Notes: generated from the letters alone by a model not told the origin. Positions 1 to 7,562 are shown, counted from the first letter of the stretch. The stretch: 64,000 bases of DNA from an uncultured Polaribacter sp. (GCA_938084845.1 CALKEB010000011.1:40416-104415), one strand, 5' to 3'. Program-made: numbers and translations.

Positions 1-390
1 ATGGTAACGTGCCGCAAGAAAAGTAGATGGCATGTCTTTAAAAATAACTGCATCTTTATCTGTAACCTCCATTTTTGTGGCTACCCCATGATAGACCTCA
101 TTTAAATTAATAATTGTACCACCAAAAACCTCTGTAATTGCTTGTAATCCTAAACAGACCCCGAATATTGGCTTTACACCAGCGTAGGTTTTAATAACTT
201 CTTTTAAAATACCAGCTTCATCAGGAATACCAGGCCCAGGTGATAACATGATTAGATCGTAATTCCTTACTTGAGCTATACTAATTTCATCGTTTCTGAA
301 AACTGCAGGATAAGTGCCTGTAATTTCTTCAACCATATGCACCAAGTTATAGGTGAATGAATCGTAATTATCTATTATTAATATTTTCAT
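1..390 (-). CDS. trpG: Anthranilate synthase component II, glutamine amidotransferase (5' part)
   Basis: This is the N-terminal 130 residues of the class I glutamine amidotransferase that supplies ammonia to TrpE for anthranilate, the first committed step of tryptophan synthesis. The start MKILIIDNYDSFTYNLVH is the family signature. LSPGPGIPDEAG builds the oxyanion region, and GVCLGLQAI carries the nucleophilic Cys. The catalytic His/Glu end lies beyond the left edge of the window. It follows trpE on the minus strand with a 70-base spacer, so the two are almost certainly one transcript under the Trp leader at 1929-1976. The class is certain; use by a folate (PabA) enzyme as well cannot be excluded. 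Confidence 0.93.
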   Translation of the reverse strand, partial: MKILIIDNYDSFTYNLVHMVEEITGTYPAVFRNDEISIAQVRNYDLIMLSPGPGIPDEAGILKEVIKTYAGVKPIFGVCLGLQAITEVFGGTIINLNEVYHGVATKMEVTDKDAVIFKDMPSTFLAARYH

Positions 391-450
391 TTTTAAAAGC
401 TCTTGGCCTTTAGCTCTTGGTTTTTAGTAAATTACTAAAGACGAAAAGCA
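391..450. repeat. Low-complexity AGCTCTTGG-type spacer between trpE and trpG
   Basis: The spacer is built from near-repeats of AAAGCTCTTGG and CTTTAGCTCTTGG, followed by a short AT-rich tail. On the coding (minus) strand it reads ACCAAGAGCTAAAGGCCAAG. A closely similar word pattern recurs inside the GatB-AspRS linker at 5640-5720. I see no promoter or terminator in it. It is probably a short intergenic repeat with no coding function. Confidence 0.45.
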
Positions 451-460
451 AAAAGCTATT

Positions 461-1852
461 TTATATATTTTCTGCTAAAATCAATGCCTTTTTCAAAGCA
501 GCCAATTTATTATTTACTTCTTGTAATTCTTTTTCTTCATCTGAATGAATTACAATTCCTGCACCTGCTTGATAATACAGTGTTTTATTTTTACTTACAA
601 AAGAACGAATTGCAATTGCTAAATTTACAGAACCATCTAAACCAATAATACCAACAGCACCTCCATAAAAACCTCTAGATTGATTTTCATACTTATCTAT
701 TAATTGCATGGCTTTATATTTTGGAGCACCACTTAAAGTTCCTGCAGGAAAAGTATCACCTACAATTTCTATTGGATTTCCTTTTAATTGACCAGTTACA
801 GTAGAAACCAAATGAATTACATGACTAAAATATTGCACTTCTTTAAATACCTCTACCTCTACTTGGTCTGCATGTTTACTCAAATCATTTCTTGCTAAAT
901 CTACTAACATTACATGCTCTGCTGTTTCTTTTTGATCTTCAGATAACTTTTTACCTAACTGAATATCTTTAGCCATATTTCCTGTTCTTCTAAAAGTACC
1001 TGCAATAGGATTTATCGTTGCTTTACCTTTAGAAATTTTTATCTGTGCTTCTGGTGAAGAACCCATCAATTTAAAAGAGCCGTAATCAAAATAAAACAAA
1101 TATGGAGAAGGATTGATAGATCGTAAAGCTCTATACACATTAAATTCATCTCCTTTAAATTTTTGCTGAAACTGGCGTGATAAAACCAACTGAAAAACAT
1201 CACCTCTTTTACAATGTGCTTTTGCCTTTTTAACATATTCAATAAATTCATCACCCTGTACATTAGATGTTTCTTCTCCTACAATATCAAATTGATATGT
1301 ATTAAACGTTTGAACATCTATAAGTGTCTGAATTTCTTTAATTCGAGATTCTGTTCCTTCTTCAATATTCTCTATTAACGTCATTTCATCATTAAAATGA
1401 TTAATAGCAATGATAAATCTGTAAAAACTATATTGCATTAAAGGTATTGCAGAAGGAGCCTCATCTACTGTTAATTCAATATTTTCAAAATATTGAACAG
1501 AATCATAAGTAGTATAACCGTACAAACCATTGAATGCTTTTAATTCAGAAGGACAGTCTAATGCAATTGTTTGGGTGTACTTTTCGAATATCGAGTTAAA
1601 ATTTCTGCCAATTTCTTCATTTGCAATCTCTAAACCTTTATGAGAAAAAATTAAATGATGATTCTCAGCTTTTATGGATACAATTGGCTCAATGGCGATA
1701 AATGTAAAACTTTCGTCTTTACTATGGTAGTCTGAACTTTCTAGTAAAAGCGTACTCGCATATTTATCTCTAAATCGTAAATACAAACCCACAGGAGTTA
1801 TGGTATCTGCAATTTTAGTTTTATAAATTGTTTTAAATTTTATATTCTTCAT
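461..1852 (-). CDS. trpE: Anthranilate synthase component I
   Basis: TrpE converts chorismate plus ammonia from TrpG to anthranilate. At 463 residues it is a normal length. The LLESSD motif near residue 36 belongs to the tryptophan feedback-binding site, which favours TrpE over PabB. The chorismate-binding domain fills the C-terminal half, with PYLFYFDYG, the PIAGTFRRTG segment, HVMLVDLARND and the end motif GAGIVIHSDEEKE. The start ATG lies 12 bases past the hairpin of an upstream attenuator, so expression is probably tied to Trp-tRNA charging. Gene order leader-trpE-trpG is visible; the rest of the operon would lie to the left. Confidence 0.97.
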   Translation of the reverse strand: MKNIKFKTIYKTKIADTITPVGLYLRFRDKYASTLLLESSDYHSKDESFTFIAIEPIVSIKAENHHLIFSHKGLEIANEEIGRNFNSIFEKYTQTIALDCPSELKAFNGLYGYTTYDSVQYFENIELTVDEAPSAIPLMQYSFYRFIIAINHFNDEMTLIENIEEGTESRIKEIQTLIDVQTFNTYQFDIVGEETSNVQGDEFIEYVKKAKAHCKRGDVFQLVLSRQFQQKFKGDEFNVYRALRSINPSPYLFYFDYGSFKLMGSSPEAQIKISKGKATINPIAGTFRRTGNMAKDIQLGKKLSEDQKETAEHVMLVDLARNDLSKHADQVEVEVFKEVQYFSHVIHLVSTVTGQLKGNPIEIVGDTFPAGTLSGAPKYKAMQLIDKYENQSRGFYGGAVGIIGLDGSVNLAIAIRSFVSKNKTLYYQAGAGIVIHSDEEKELQEVNNKLAALKKALILAENI

Positions 1853-1864
1853 TATATTGAATTG

Positions 1865-1894
1865 AAAAAGGCTTATCGTGAGATAAGCCTTTTT
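1865..1894 (-). terminator. trp attenuator terminator hairpin
   Basis: A perfect 13-bp stem (1882-1894 with 1865-1877) closes a 4-base loop and ends in a run of U in the minus-strand transcript, only 12 bases before the trpE start. It follows the Trp-codon leader ORF by 34 bases. A competing pairing is possible. The transcript segment GTGAGA (from 1925 to 1920) can pair with TCTCAC in the upper 5' arm and loop of the hairpin, and CCT (1914-1912) can pair with AGG across an internal loop. A ribosome at the leader stop codon would cover the upstream arm. The hairpin is clear; the antiterminator is weaker and inferred. Confidence 0.85.
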
Positions 1895-1928
1895 AATATA
1901 TTGTTATATACAGGTATAGTCTCACTTA

Positions 1929-1976
1929 TTAGTTAAGAGAGTTCCACCACCAAGATATATTTATATTGTTTTTCAT
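1929..1976 (-). CDS. trpL: trp operon leader peptide with three consecutive Trp codons
   Basis: A 15-codon ORF reads MKNNINISWWWNSLN and stops 34 bases before the terminator hairpin that precedes trpE. Three adjacent TGG codons (1944-1952) in a 15-residue peptide just upstream of trpE are the hallmark of ribosome-mediated attenuation: scarce Trp-tRNA stalls the ribosome and prevents the terminator from forming. The start codon lies only 7 bases beyond the -7 promoter box, so the transcript may have almost no 5' untranslated region. The ORF is far below normal gene-calling length, so it is likely to be missed by standard annotation. Confidence 0.85.
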   Translation of the reverse strand: MKNNINISWWWNSLN

Positions 1977-1983
1977 TACATTA

Positions 1984-2014
1984 CAAAGGTAAAAATGGTT
2001 TTTTAGTTGCGCAA
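1984..2014 (-). promoter_or_regulatory. Promoter of the trp operon
   Basis: On the minus strand TTG (2012-2014), a 20-base spacer, then TACCTTTG (1984-1991) fit the Bacteroidota consensus TTG/TAnnTTTG. Transcription would begin a few bases before the leader-peptide ATG at 1976. Confidence 0.7.
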
Positions 2015-2361
2015 ATATTATAGGATATATTTTAATTTTTTAAAAATTTTAAACTGTAACTGAAAATATGAACCATAATTGTTTTAATATATAACTAATA
2101 TTCGGTTATTTGTAAACATATAAAACCATTTTTGTTTATTATGGTTTAAATCATAAATATATTCTGTTAATTTACAATTCCGAATTTATGTTGGATTTGA
2201 ATTTAATGAATTAAAAGAATGCGCTATTAATTTTACCATAAATTTTTAGTGCATTTTCTTTTAATTATTGTCAAATCAATAGTTATGATAGCAATTATTA
2301 TTAAAATAATAAGTACTAAATAAAATCATTAAAAATTAATTTTTATAACATTCATTCTGTA
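2015..2361. other. AT-rich divergent intergenic region
   Basis: About 350 bases lie between the trp promoter (minus) and the promoter of the asparagine-type operon (plus). I see no ORF with coding character. One inverted repeat (AAACCAT with ATGGTTT, around 2124-2150) and a weaker one around 2219-2254 are present, but neither has a U-run. Protein-binding sites are possible but cannot be assigned. Confidence 0.4.
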
Positions 2362-2369
2362 TATATTTG
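2362..2369 (+). promoter_or_regulatory. Promoter -7 box of the Asn-leader/gatCAB-aspS operon
   Basis: TATATTTG matches TAnnTTTG exactly, 23 bases before the leader-peptide start at 2393. No convincing TTG -33 element is visible upstream, so the promoter may be weak or assisted by an activator. Confidence 0.5.
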
Positions 2370-2392
2370 TGCTATTAAAGTAATAAATGATA

Positions 2393-2440
2393 ATGAAAAT
2401 AATTAATAACAATCTAAATTTCATGAATCCTAATCATTAG
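2393..2440 (+). CDS. Asparagine-rich leader peptide
   Basis: A 15-codon ORF reads MKIINNNLNFMNPNH, with Asn at positions 5, 6, 7, 9, 12 and 14 (five AAT, one AAC). It ends 2 bases before an antiterminator arm (2443-2453) that competes with a perfect terminator (2477-2500). The geometry is that of an amino-acid attenuator. A ribosome stalled at codons 5-7 leaves the arm free, while one that reaches the TAG at 2438 covers it. The genes downstream encode enzymes that would make Asn-tRNA-Asn, so the sensed residue matches the product. Translation has not been shown. Asn codons are common in AT-rich DNA, but the coupled hairpins make chance unlikely. Confidence 0.8.
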   Translation: MKIINNNLNFMNPNH

Positions 2441-2442
2441 GA

Positions 2443-2487
2443 AAAGGAAGGTTGTTTTTAATTCAGATATACATATAACCTTCCTTT
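2443..2487 (+). promoter_or_regulatory. Antiterminator of the Asn attenuator
   Basis: AAAGGAAGGTT (2443-2453) is the exact reverse complement of AACCTTCCTTT (2477-2487), giving an 11-bp stem. The second arm is shared with the terminator (2477-2495), so the two structures are mutually exclusive. The first arm starts immediately after the leader stop codon, within reach of a ribosome paused there. Confidence 0.8.
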
Positions 2488-2500
2488 GGAAGGTTTTTTT
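2477..2500 (+). terminator. Terminator of the Asn attenuator
   Basis: AACCTTCC (2477-2484), loop TTT, GGAAGGTT (2488-2495) and five further T form an 8-bp intrinsic terminator, 19 bases before the gatC-like gene. It sits between promoter and first structural gene, which is expected of an attenuator and not of an operon end. Confidence 0.88.
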
Positions 2501-2519
2501 ATAAACTAAAATTAAAGAA

Positions 2520-2786
2520 ATGAGTAAAATTATGACTGTAGACATTTTGTCTAGTATTAAAGGAGCACAGCCTTCAGAAGCTGTAAATAAATTATTTGAT
2601 GTAATTAAAAATGCCAATTCAAATAATACCTCAATTAATACAAATCATAATCATGTAGTTTCTTTAAATAATTTAAGAAAAGATGAAGTAATTAATAGTT
2701 CGTCTATTGAGAAACAGATTATCATTGAGAACTTTCCAAAAGAAAAAAAAGGTTATTTAGTGGTTTCTAAAGTAATTGAAGAATAA
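2520..2786 (+). CDS. gatC: Diverged GatC-like subunit of tRNA-dependent amidotransferase
   Basis: GatC is the small subunit that stabilises GatA on GatB in the enzyme that amidates Asp-tRNA-Asn or Glu-tRNA-Gln. The last 40 residues keep the family pattern: LRKDEVINSS, then GYLVVSKVIEE, like the usual LREDEV and GYFxVPKVIE. The N-terminal helical half is short and hardly recognisable. Residues 31-51 contain nine Asn in 21 positions. It stops 2 bases before gatA, so translation is probably coupled. A second possible start is ATG at 2532. Identity rests on the C-terminus and context. The Asn-rich stretch could make synthesis itself sensitive to Asn-tRNA supply, which is inference. Confidence 0.75.
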   Translation: MSKIMTVDILSSIKGAQPSEAVNKLFDVIKNANSNNTSINTNHNHVVSLNNLRKDEVINSSSIEKQIIIENFPKEKKGYLVVSKVIEE

Positions 2787-2788
2787 TT

Positions 2789-4189
2789 ATGGAGTCTCAA
2801 ATACATAAAATTCATCAACAACTGGTGAATAAAGAAATAACGTGTACCAGATTGGTTCAGGATCGATTAAACTTACTAAAAGAGAATACTTACAACACTG
2901 TAAATTCACTTTTAGACCAACAAGCCTTGAAGTTAGCCAATAAAGTAGATGCTAAAATTGCAAAAGGAGAAACTATTGGTTTGCTAGAGGGGATTCCTTT
3001 CGGAATCAAAGACGTTTATATGGTTCAAGGAACCTTAACAACAGCGAGCTCTGACATATTAAAAAATTACAAATCACCGTATACAGCAACTGCCATTCAA
3101 AAATTATTAGATGCAGGTGCAATTCCTTTAGTAAAGGAAAACTGTGATAGTTTTGGACATGGTTCATCTTCTGAAAACACGATTTTTGGTGCCGTAAAAA
3201 ATGCTGTAAATTCTAATTTAGTTGGAGGTGGCTCTAGTGGAGGCTCTGCAGTTAATGTTGCTAAAGACTATACGGTTTTTTCTATTGGCGGAGATACAGG
3301 TGGTTCTATTCGTCAACCTGCAGGTTATAATAATGTATATGGTTTTAAACCTACTTATGGTAGAGTTTCAAGATTTGGATTGATAGCCTATGCCTCTTCT
3401 ACTGACTGTGTTGGTCCAATTGCAAAATCTACTGAAGATATTCGAATTGTTTTAAATGCAATAAGTGGTAAAGATGAGAAAGACCAAACTACATTTCATT
3501 CTGATGCAATATCAAAAGAACGTAGTTTAAAAACTATTGCTATTAAAACAGTGGGTTATTTTAAAAATTTTGTAGAAAATGATGCCTTAGATCATCAAAT
3601 AAAAACTGATTTTTTAGCCTATCTAGAAAAAATAAAGAAAACAGGCGTTGAAGTAAAAGAGTTAGAATTCTTTGAATCTGACACTTTAGTTTCTACCTAC
3701 TACACGTTAGCAATGGCTGAAACTGCCTCTAACTTATCACGACTAGATGGCACAAATTATGGTGAACGACTTGAAGCTGAAAATTTGAAAGATACCTATG
3801 CTATTACACGTTCAGAAAACTTTTCTGAAGAATCTAAAAGAAGAATTGTTGGTGGAAATCAATTATTATCACAAGGTTTTTCTGATGAAATTTATTTAAA
3901 AGGATTGAACATAAGGGATCAAATCTCTAACAATTTCGAAAAAGATTTCAAAGAAGTAGATATCATATTATCACCTGTAACACCAGCTACTCCACCAAAA
4001 ATTGGAGACAGCTTAAAAGACCCTTTGACTATGTATTTGTCTGATGCCTATACTGTTGGTTTTAGCTTAGGCGAATTACCAACGTTAACCGTACCAAAAG
4101 GAACATCAACTGGGTTGCAAATTTCAGCAGCTAAAAAGAACGATGAACTTGTACTGCAATTTGCTAATTTCTTAAATGATTTGATATAA
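2789..4189 (+). CDS. gatA: Asp-tRNA(Asn)/Glu-tRNA(Gln) amidotransferase subunit A
   Basis: GatA is the amidase-signature subunit that releases ammonia from glutamine (or asparagine). The Ser-cisSer-Lys triad is intact: Lys74 in GIPFGIKD, Ser149 in GGGSSGGS and Ser173 in GGDTGGSIRQPA, with the same spacing as Lys79/Ser154/Ser178 of the Staphylococcus aureus enzyme. FKPTYGRVSRFGLIAYASS also fits GatA well. The usual NMDEFAMGSSTEN reads NCDSFGHGSSSEN, so it is a divergent member. At 466 residues it is slightly short but complete. Its TAA overlaps the ATG of the GatB-AspRS gene by one base (TAATG), implying tight coupling. Many relatives in this phylum use AsnRS and GlnRS and lack GatCAB, so its presence is notable. 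Confidence 0.92.
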   Translation: MESQIHKIHQQLVNKEITCTRLVQDRLNLLKENTYNTVNSLLDQQALKLANKVDAKIAKGETIGLLEGIPFGIKDVYMVQGTLTTASSDILKNYKSPYTATAIQKLLDAGAIPLVKENCDSFGHGSSSENTIFGAVKNAVNSNLVGGGSSGGSAVNVAKDYTVFSIGGDTGGSIRQPAGYNNVYGFKPTYGRVSRFGLIAYASSTDCVGPIAKSTEDIRIVLNAISGKDEKDQTTFHSDAISKERSLKTIAIKTVGYFKNFVENDALDHQIKTDFLAYLEKIKKTGVEVKELEFFESDTLVSTYYTLAMAETASNLSRLDGTNYGERLEAENLKDTYAITRSENFSEESKRRIVGGNQLLSQGFSDEIYLKGLNIRDQISNNFEKDFKEVDIILSPVTPATPPKIGDSLKDPLTMYLSDAYTVGFSLGELPTLTVPKGTSTGLQISAAKKNDELVLQFANFLNDLI

Positions 4190-7100
4190 TGGAGCTAGAG
4201 AAATTAAATGATTTATTAAAAAAACACGGGCTTGAACTCGTAATTGGTTTAGAAACACACGTACGTTTAAACACAAAATCGAAATTGTTTTGTTCTTGTG
4301 CCAATCAAGAAACCACTCAACCAAACACAAATATCTGTTCTGTTTGTACAGGACAAATGGGTGTTTTACCTTCAATTAATTCTGCTGCAATTACTAAAGC
4401 AATATATTTTGGTAAAGCTGTAAAATCTACTTTCGAGAACGAAGTAATTTCTTGGGATCGTAAACATTATGAATACCCAGATAATCCTAAAAACATACAA
4501 ATTACCCAATTCCATAACCCTGTGATTCCTGATGGACAAGTTTCTTGTTTTAGAAATGATGGATCACAATTTACAGTAAGCTTAACACAAGTTCATATTG
4601 AAGAAGATGCTGCAAAGTTAATGCACGAAAAGAAGGTTTCTTTGGTCGATTTTAATAAAGCTGGTGTGCCTTTAATTGAAATTGTTACAGAACCTTGTAT
4701 TCGTTACATAGAAGATGCCTCAACATATGCACAATACATTCAGAGAATTGTACAAAATTTAAAAATCTCTGAGGCAAACCTGGAGAAAGGTGAATTTAAA
4801 TCTGATGTTTCAGTTTCTCTAAGAAAAGAAAACAGCTACACTTTAAATCCGCGTACTGAAATCAAAAACTTGAATTCATTTAAGTTTATGGTTGAAGCCT
4901 TAAAAGAGGAGGTAGAGAAGCAACTGAATTATTATTTAGAGCATAAAGAATTTAGACCAGACCAAACCACGGTATTGTTTGATGCCGATTTGAAGCAAAC
5001 TAAAACAATGCGTAAAAAGGAGTTTGAAGCTGATTATCGTTTTATTTCTGAACCAGACCTCCCTTTTGTAAATATTAAAAATGTTGTAGAAACCATTGAT
5101 GTTGATATCAGTTCTTTGCCTTTTGCAGTAGAATCCATCTTAATAAAAGGTGGTGTATTACCACAAGATGCCAAGTTTTTTACTGCAAATTCTTTACGTT
5201 CAGAAACTTTTGTAGCTATTAATAATGTAATTCAAGATCCTTCTTTTGTTGCTAAAACCTTAGTAAATAATATTAGTGTGGATGAATATACTAATATTCA
5301 TGATGTACATGATTTAATCGAAATTTTTCAGCTTTTTAAAGCAGAAAAAATTACATCAGTTTTAGTTCAAAATGCTATTATTCGTTATTTAAAAGACAGA
5401 CAATTTGATTACCGTGTATACTTTGAAGAAAATACTATTTCTGAAGAAAAAATAAAATTAGCTGTTCTTCAAGTAATTAATGAAAACGAAGCTATTGCAA
5501 AAGACATCAAAGCAGGAAATCAAGGAAAAGCCGGAATTCTTGTTGGAAAAGTTATCGCTATTATTGGAAAAGGTGCTTCAGGAAAAGTGATTCGTGAAGA
5601 GATTCTTAACGCTGTTAACGATTCGCCTTTAGCTGTTAGTCAAGAACTAAAAGCTATAGACCAAAAGCTAAAAGCAAATAACGAAAAGCAACAAAAAAGT
5701 ATTGAAAACCAAGAGTTGCAACAAACTCCTATAATAATCAAGGATAACTACAGAACCCATAAAATCTCACAATTATCAGAAACTTCAGTTAAAGAAAAAG
5801 TTAGTTTATCGGGTTGGGTTTCTAGTGTTAGAGATCATGGAGAGCTAATTTTTATCGATCTAAGAGATTCTAGCCATGAAGTTTTTCAAGTGCGTTTAAG
5901 TAGAGAAACGTTTCCAAACTTAGATGAATTGGTAAAACTGAAACCAGAAACTGTAATAATGGTTACTGGAATTGTAGTTGAAAGAAACAAAGACGATTAT
6001 AATTCTGGCTTAAGAACGGGTAAACTAGAATTAGAAACATCTGCTTTAGAAATATTAAACTTATCTAAAACATTGCCTTTTGAAATAAAAAGAGCAATGA
6101 AAACAAATGAAACTACTCGTTTTCAATACAAATTTTTAGACCATAGAAATAACGAGGTTCGCAAAGCAATTGTAAACAGACATAAAGTTATTAAGTTGTT
6201 ACGAGATTTGTTAGATGAAGAAGAATTTTTAGAAATAGAAACGCCAATTTTAACTGCAGGTACTGATGAAGGTGCCAGAGAGTTTATTGTCCCTACTAGA
6301 AAACAAGTAGGTTCTTTTTATACATTACCTCAAGCACCTCAACAATTCAAACAAATGTTGATGGTAGGTGGATTTGAAAAATACTTTCAAATTGCGCGTT
6401 GTTTTAGAGATGAAGATTCTAGAGGAGATCGTCAGCCAGAATTTACTCAATTAGATATAGAAATGGCATACGCTAGTATGCAACAAATTATAGATTTAAA
6501 CACAAAAATGTTTAATGAAATTGTAAGGAAAATTTATGGTAAAAAATGGATTTTATATCCTTTCGAAGTAATTACCTACAAAGAAGCCATGGATAAATAT
6601 GGTTGTGATAGACCAGATTTGCGTTTTGGTTTGAAAATGCAAGACATTACAAATATTGTTAAAGAGACTACGTTCCAAGTGTTTAGTAAACCAATTGATG
6701 AAGGCGGAATTGTAAAATGTATTAAAGTTTCTGCTGCTGAGCAAGGAGACAAGCGCATGTCTAAAGGACAGATCGAAAACTTAACTGCCATTGCTCAACA
6801 ACATGGTTTAGGAGGTTTAGCGTATATCATTGTAAATAATAATGAGTTACAATCTCCTATTATTAAGTTCTTAGGCGAAAAAATTGCAGCGAATATTATA
6901 AAAGCAACTGCTGCTCAAGTTGGAGATATTGTATTCTTTTCTGCTGCAGATTATGACACTGCAAACAAAGCATTAGATGCTGTTCGTCAAGAAATGGGAA
7001 GAATCTTAAAGTTAATAAATCCGAAGGAATTAAGACCAGCTTGGGTAATAGATTTCCCAATGTTCGAAAAAACAGATGAAGGCAGATGGACATTTACACA

Positions 7101-7527
7101 CAACCCATTTTCAATGCCAGCTGTTTACGATTTAGAAAAACACCTAAATGGTAAAGAAGATGAAATAGGAACAATCATTGCACAACAATACGATTTAATT
7201 TTAAACGGTTATGAGATTGGTGGGGGTTCAGTTCGTGCACACAAATCAGAAATTTTAGAAGCAACTTATAAAAATATGGGCTATAGTAAAGAGGAAATGC
7301 TAAAAAGTGTTGGAACCATGCACAAAGCATTTCAATATGGGGCACCTCCTCATGGAGGAATTGCTTGGGGTGTAGATAGGCTAATGATGATTTTAGAGAA
7401 AAAAGCGTCTATTAGAGAAGTTATGGCTTTTCCTAAAACAGGTACATCAGAAGATTTGCTGTTTAATGCTCCTTCCACTTTATCTGATAAAAAAGTAGAA
7501 GAAATGAATGTAAAAATCATAAGGTAA
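4189..7527 (+). CDS. GatB-AspRS fusion: amidotransferase subunit B joined to aspartyl-tRNA synthetase
   Basis: One uninterrupted 1112-codon frame holds two complete enzymes. Residues 1 to about 480 are GatB: VIGLETHVRLNTKSKLFC, a zinc-type Cys set (CSC then CSVC), TEIKNLNSFKF, SEPDLPF, and the YqeY-like tail ending near GKASGKVIREEIL-type residues. Residues 480-520 are a Gln/Lys/Asn-rich linker. Residues 521-1112 (592, against 590 in E. coli) are a bacterial AspRS with OB-fold anticodon domain, motif 2 FRDEDSRGDRQPEFTQLD, a GAD insert and motif 3 GGIAWGVDR. His550 (RDHG) is the residue typical of non-discriminating AspRS. I infer a covalent transamidosome that charges tRNA-Asn with Asp and passes it to the amidase. 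No internal stop, start or ribosome site suggests two proteins. Confidence 0.93.
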   Translation: MELEKLNDLLKKHGLELVIGLETHVRLNTKSKLFCSCANQETTQPNTNICSVCTGQMGVLPSINSAAITKAIYFGKAVKSTFENEVISWDRKHYEYPDNPKNIQITQFHNPVIPDGQVSCFRNDGSQFTVSLTQVHIEEDAAKLMHEKKVSLVDFNKAGVPLIEIVTEPCIRYIEDASTYAQYIQRIVQNLKISEANLEKGEFKSDVSVSLRKENSYTLNPRTEIKNLNSFKFMVEALKEEVEKQLNYYLEHKEFRPDQTTVLFDADLKQTKTMRKKEFEADYRFISEPDLPFVNIKNVVETIDVDISSLPFAVESILIKGGVLPQDAKFFTANSLRSETFVAINNVIQDPSFVAKTLVNNISVDEYTNIHDVHDLIEIFQLFKAEKITSVLVQNAIIRYLKDRQFDYRVYFEENTISEEKIKLAVLQVINENEAIAKDIKAGNQGKAGILVGKVIAIIGKGASGKVIREEILNAVNDSPLAVSQELKAIDQKLKANNEKQQKSIENQELQQTPIIIKDNYRTHKISQLSETSVKEKVSLSGWVSSVRDHGELIFIDLRDSSHEVFQVRLSRETFPNLDELVKLKPETVIMVTGIVVERNKDDYNSGLRTGKLELETSALEILNLSKTLPFEIKRAMKTNETTRFQYKFLDHRNNEVRKAIVNRHKVIKLLRDLLDEEEFLEIETPILTAGTDEGAREFIVPTRKQVGSFYTLPQAPQQFKQMLMVGGFEKYFQIARCFRDEDSRGDRQPEFTQLDIEMAYASMQQIIDLNTKMFNEIVRKIYGKKWILYPFEVITYKEAMDKYGCDRPDLRFGLKMQDITNIVKETTFQVFSKPIDEGGIVKCIKVSAAEQGDKRMSKGQIENLTAIAQQHGLGGLAYIIVNNNELQSPIIKFLGEKIAANIIKATAAQVGDIVFFSAADYDTANKALDAVRQEMGRILKLINPKELRPAWVIDFPMFEKTDEGRWTFTHNPFSMPAVYDLEKHLNGKEDEIGTIIAQQYDLILNGYEIGGGSVRAHKSEILEATYKNMGYSKEEMLKSVGTMHKAFQYGAPPHGGIAWGVDRLMMILEKKASIREVMAFPKTGTSEDLLFNAPSTLSDKKVEEMNVKIIR

Positions 7528-7562
7528 AACCAATAGTCCAACCTTAAACAATTATACTGTTT

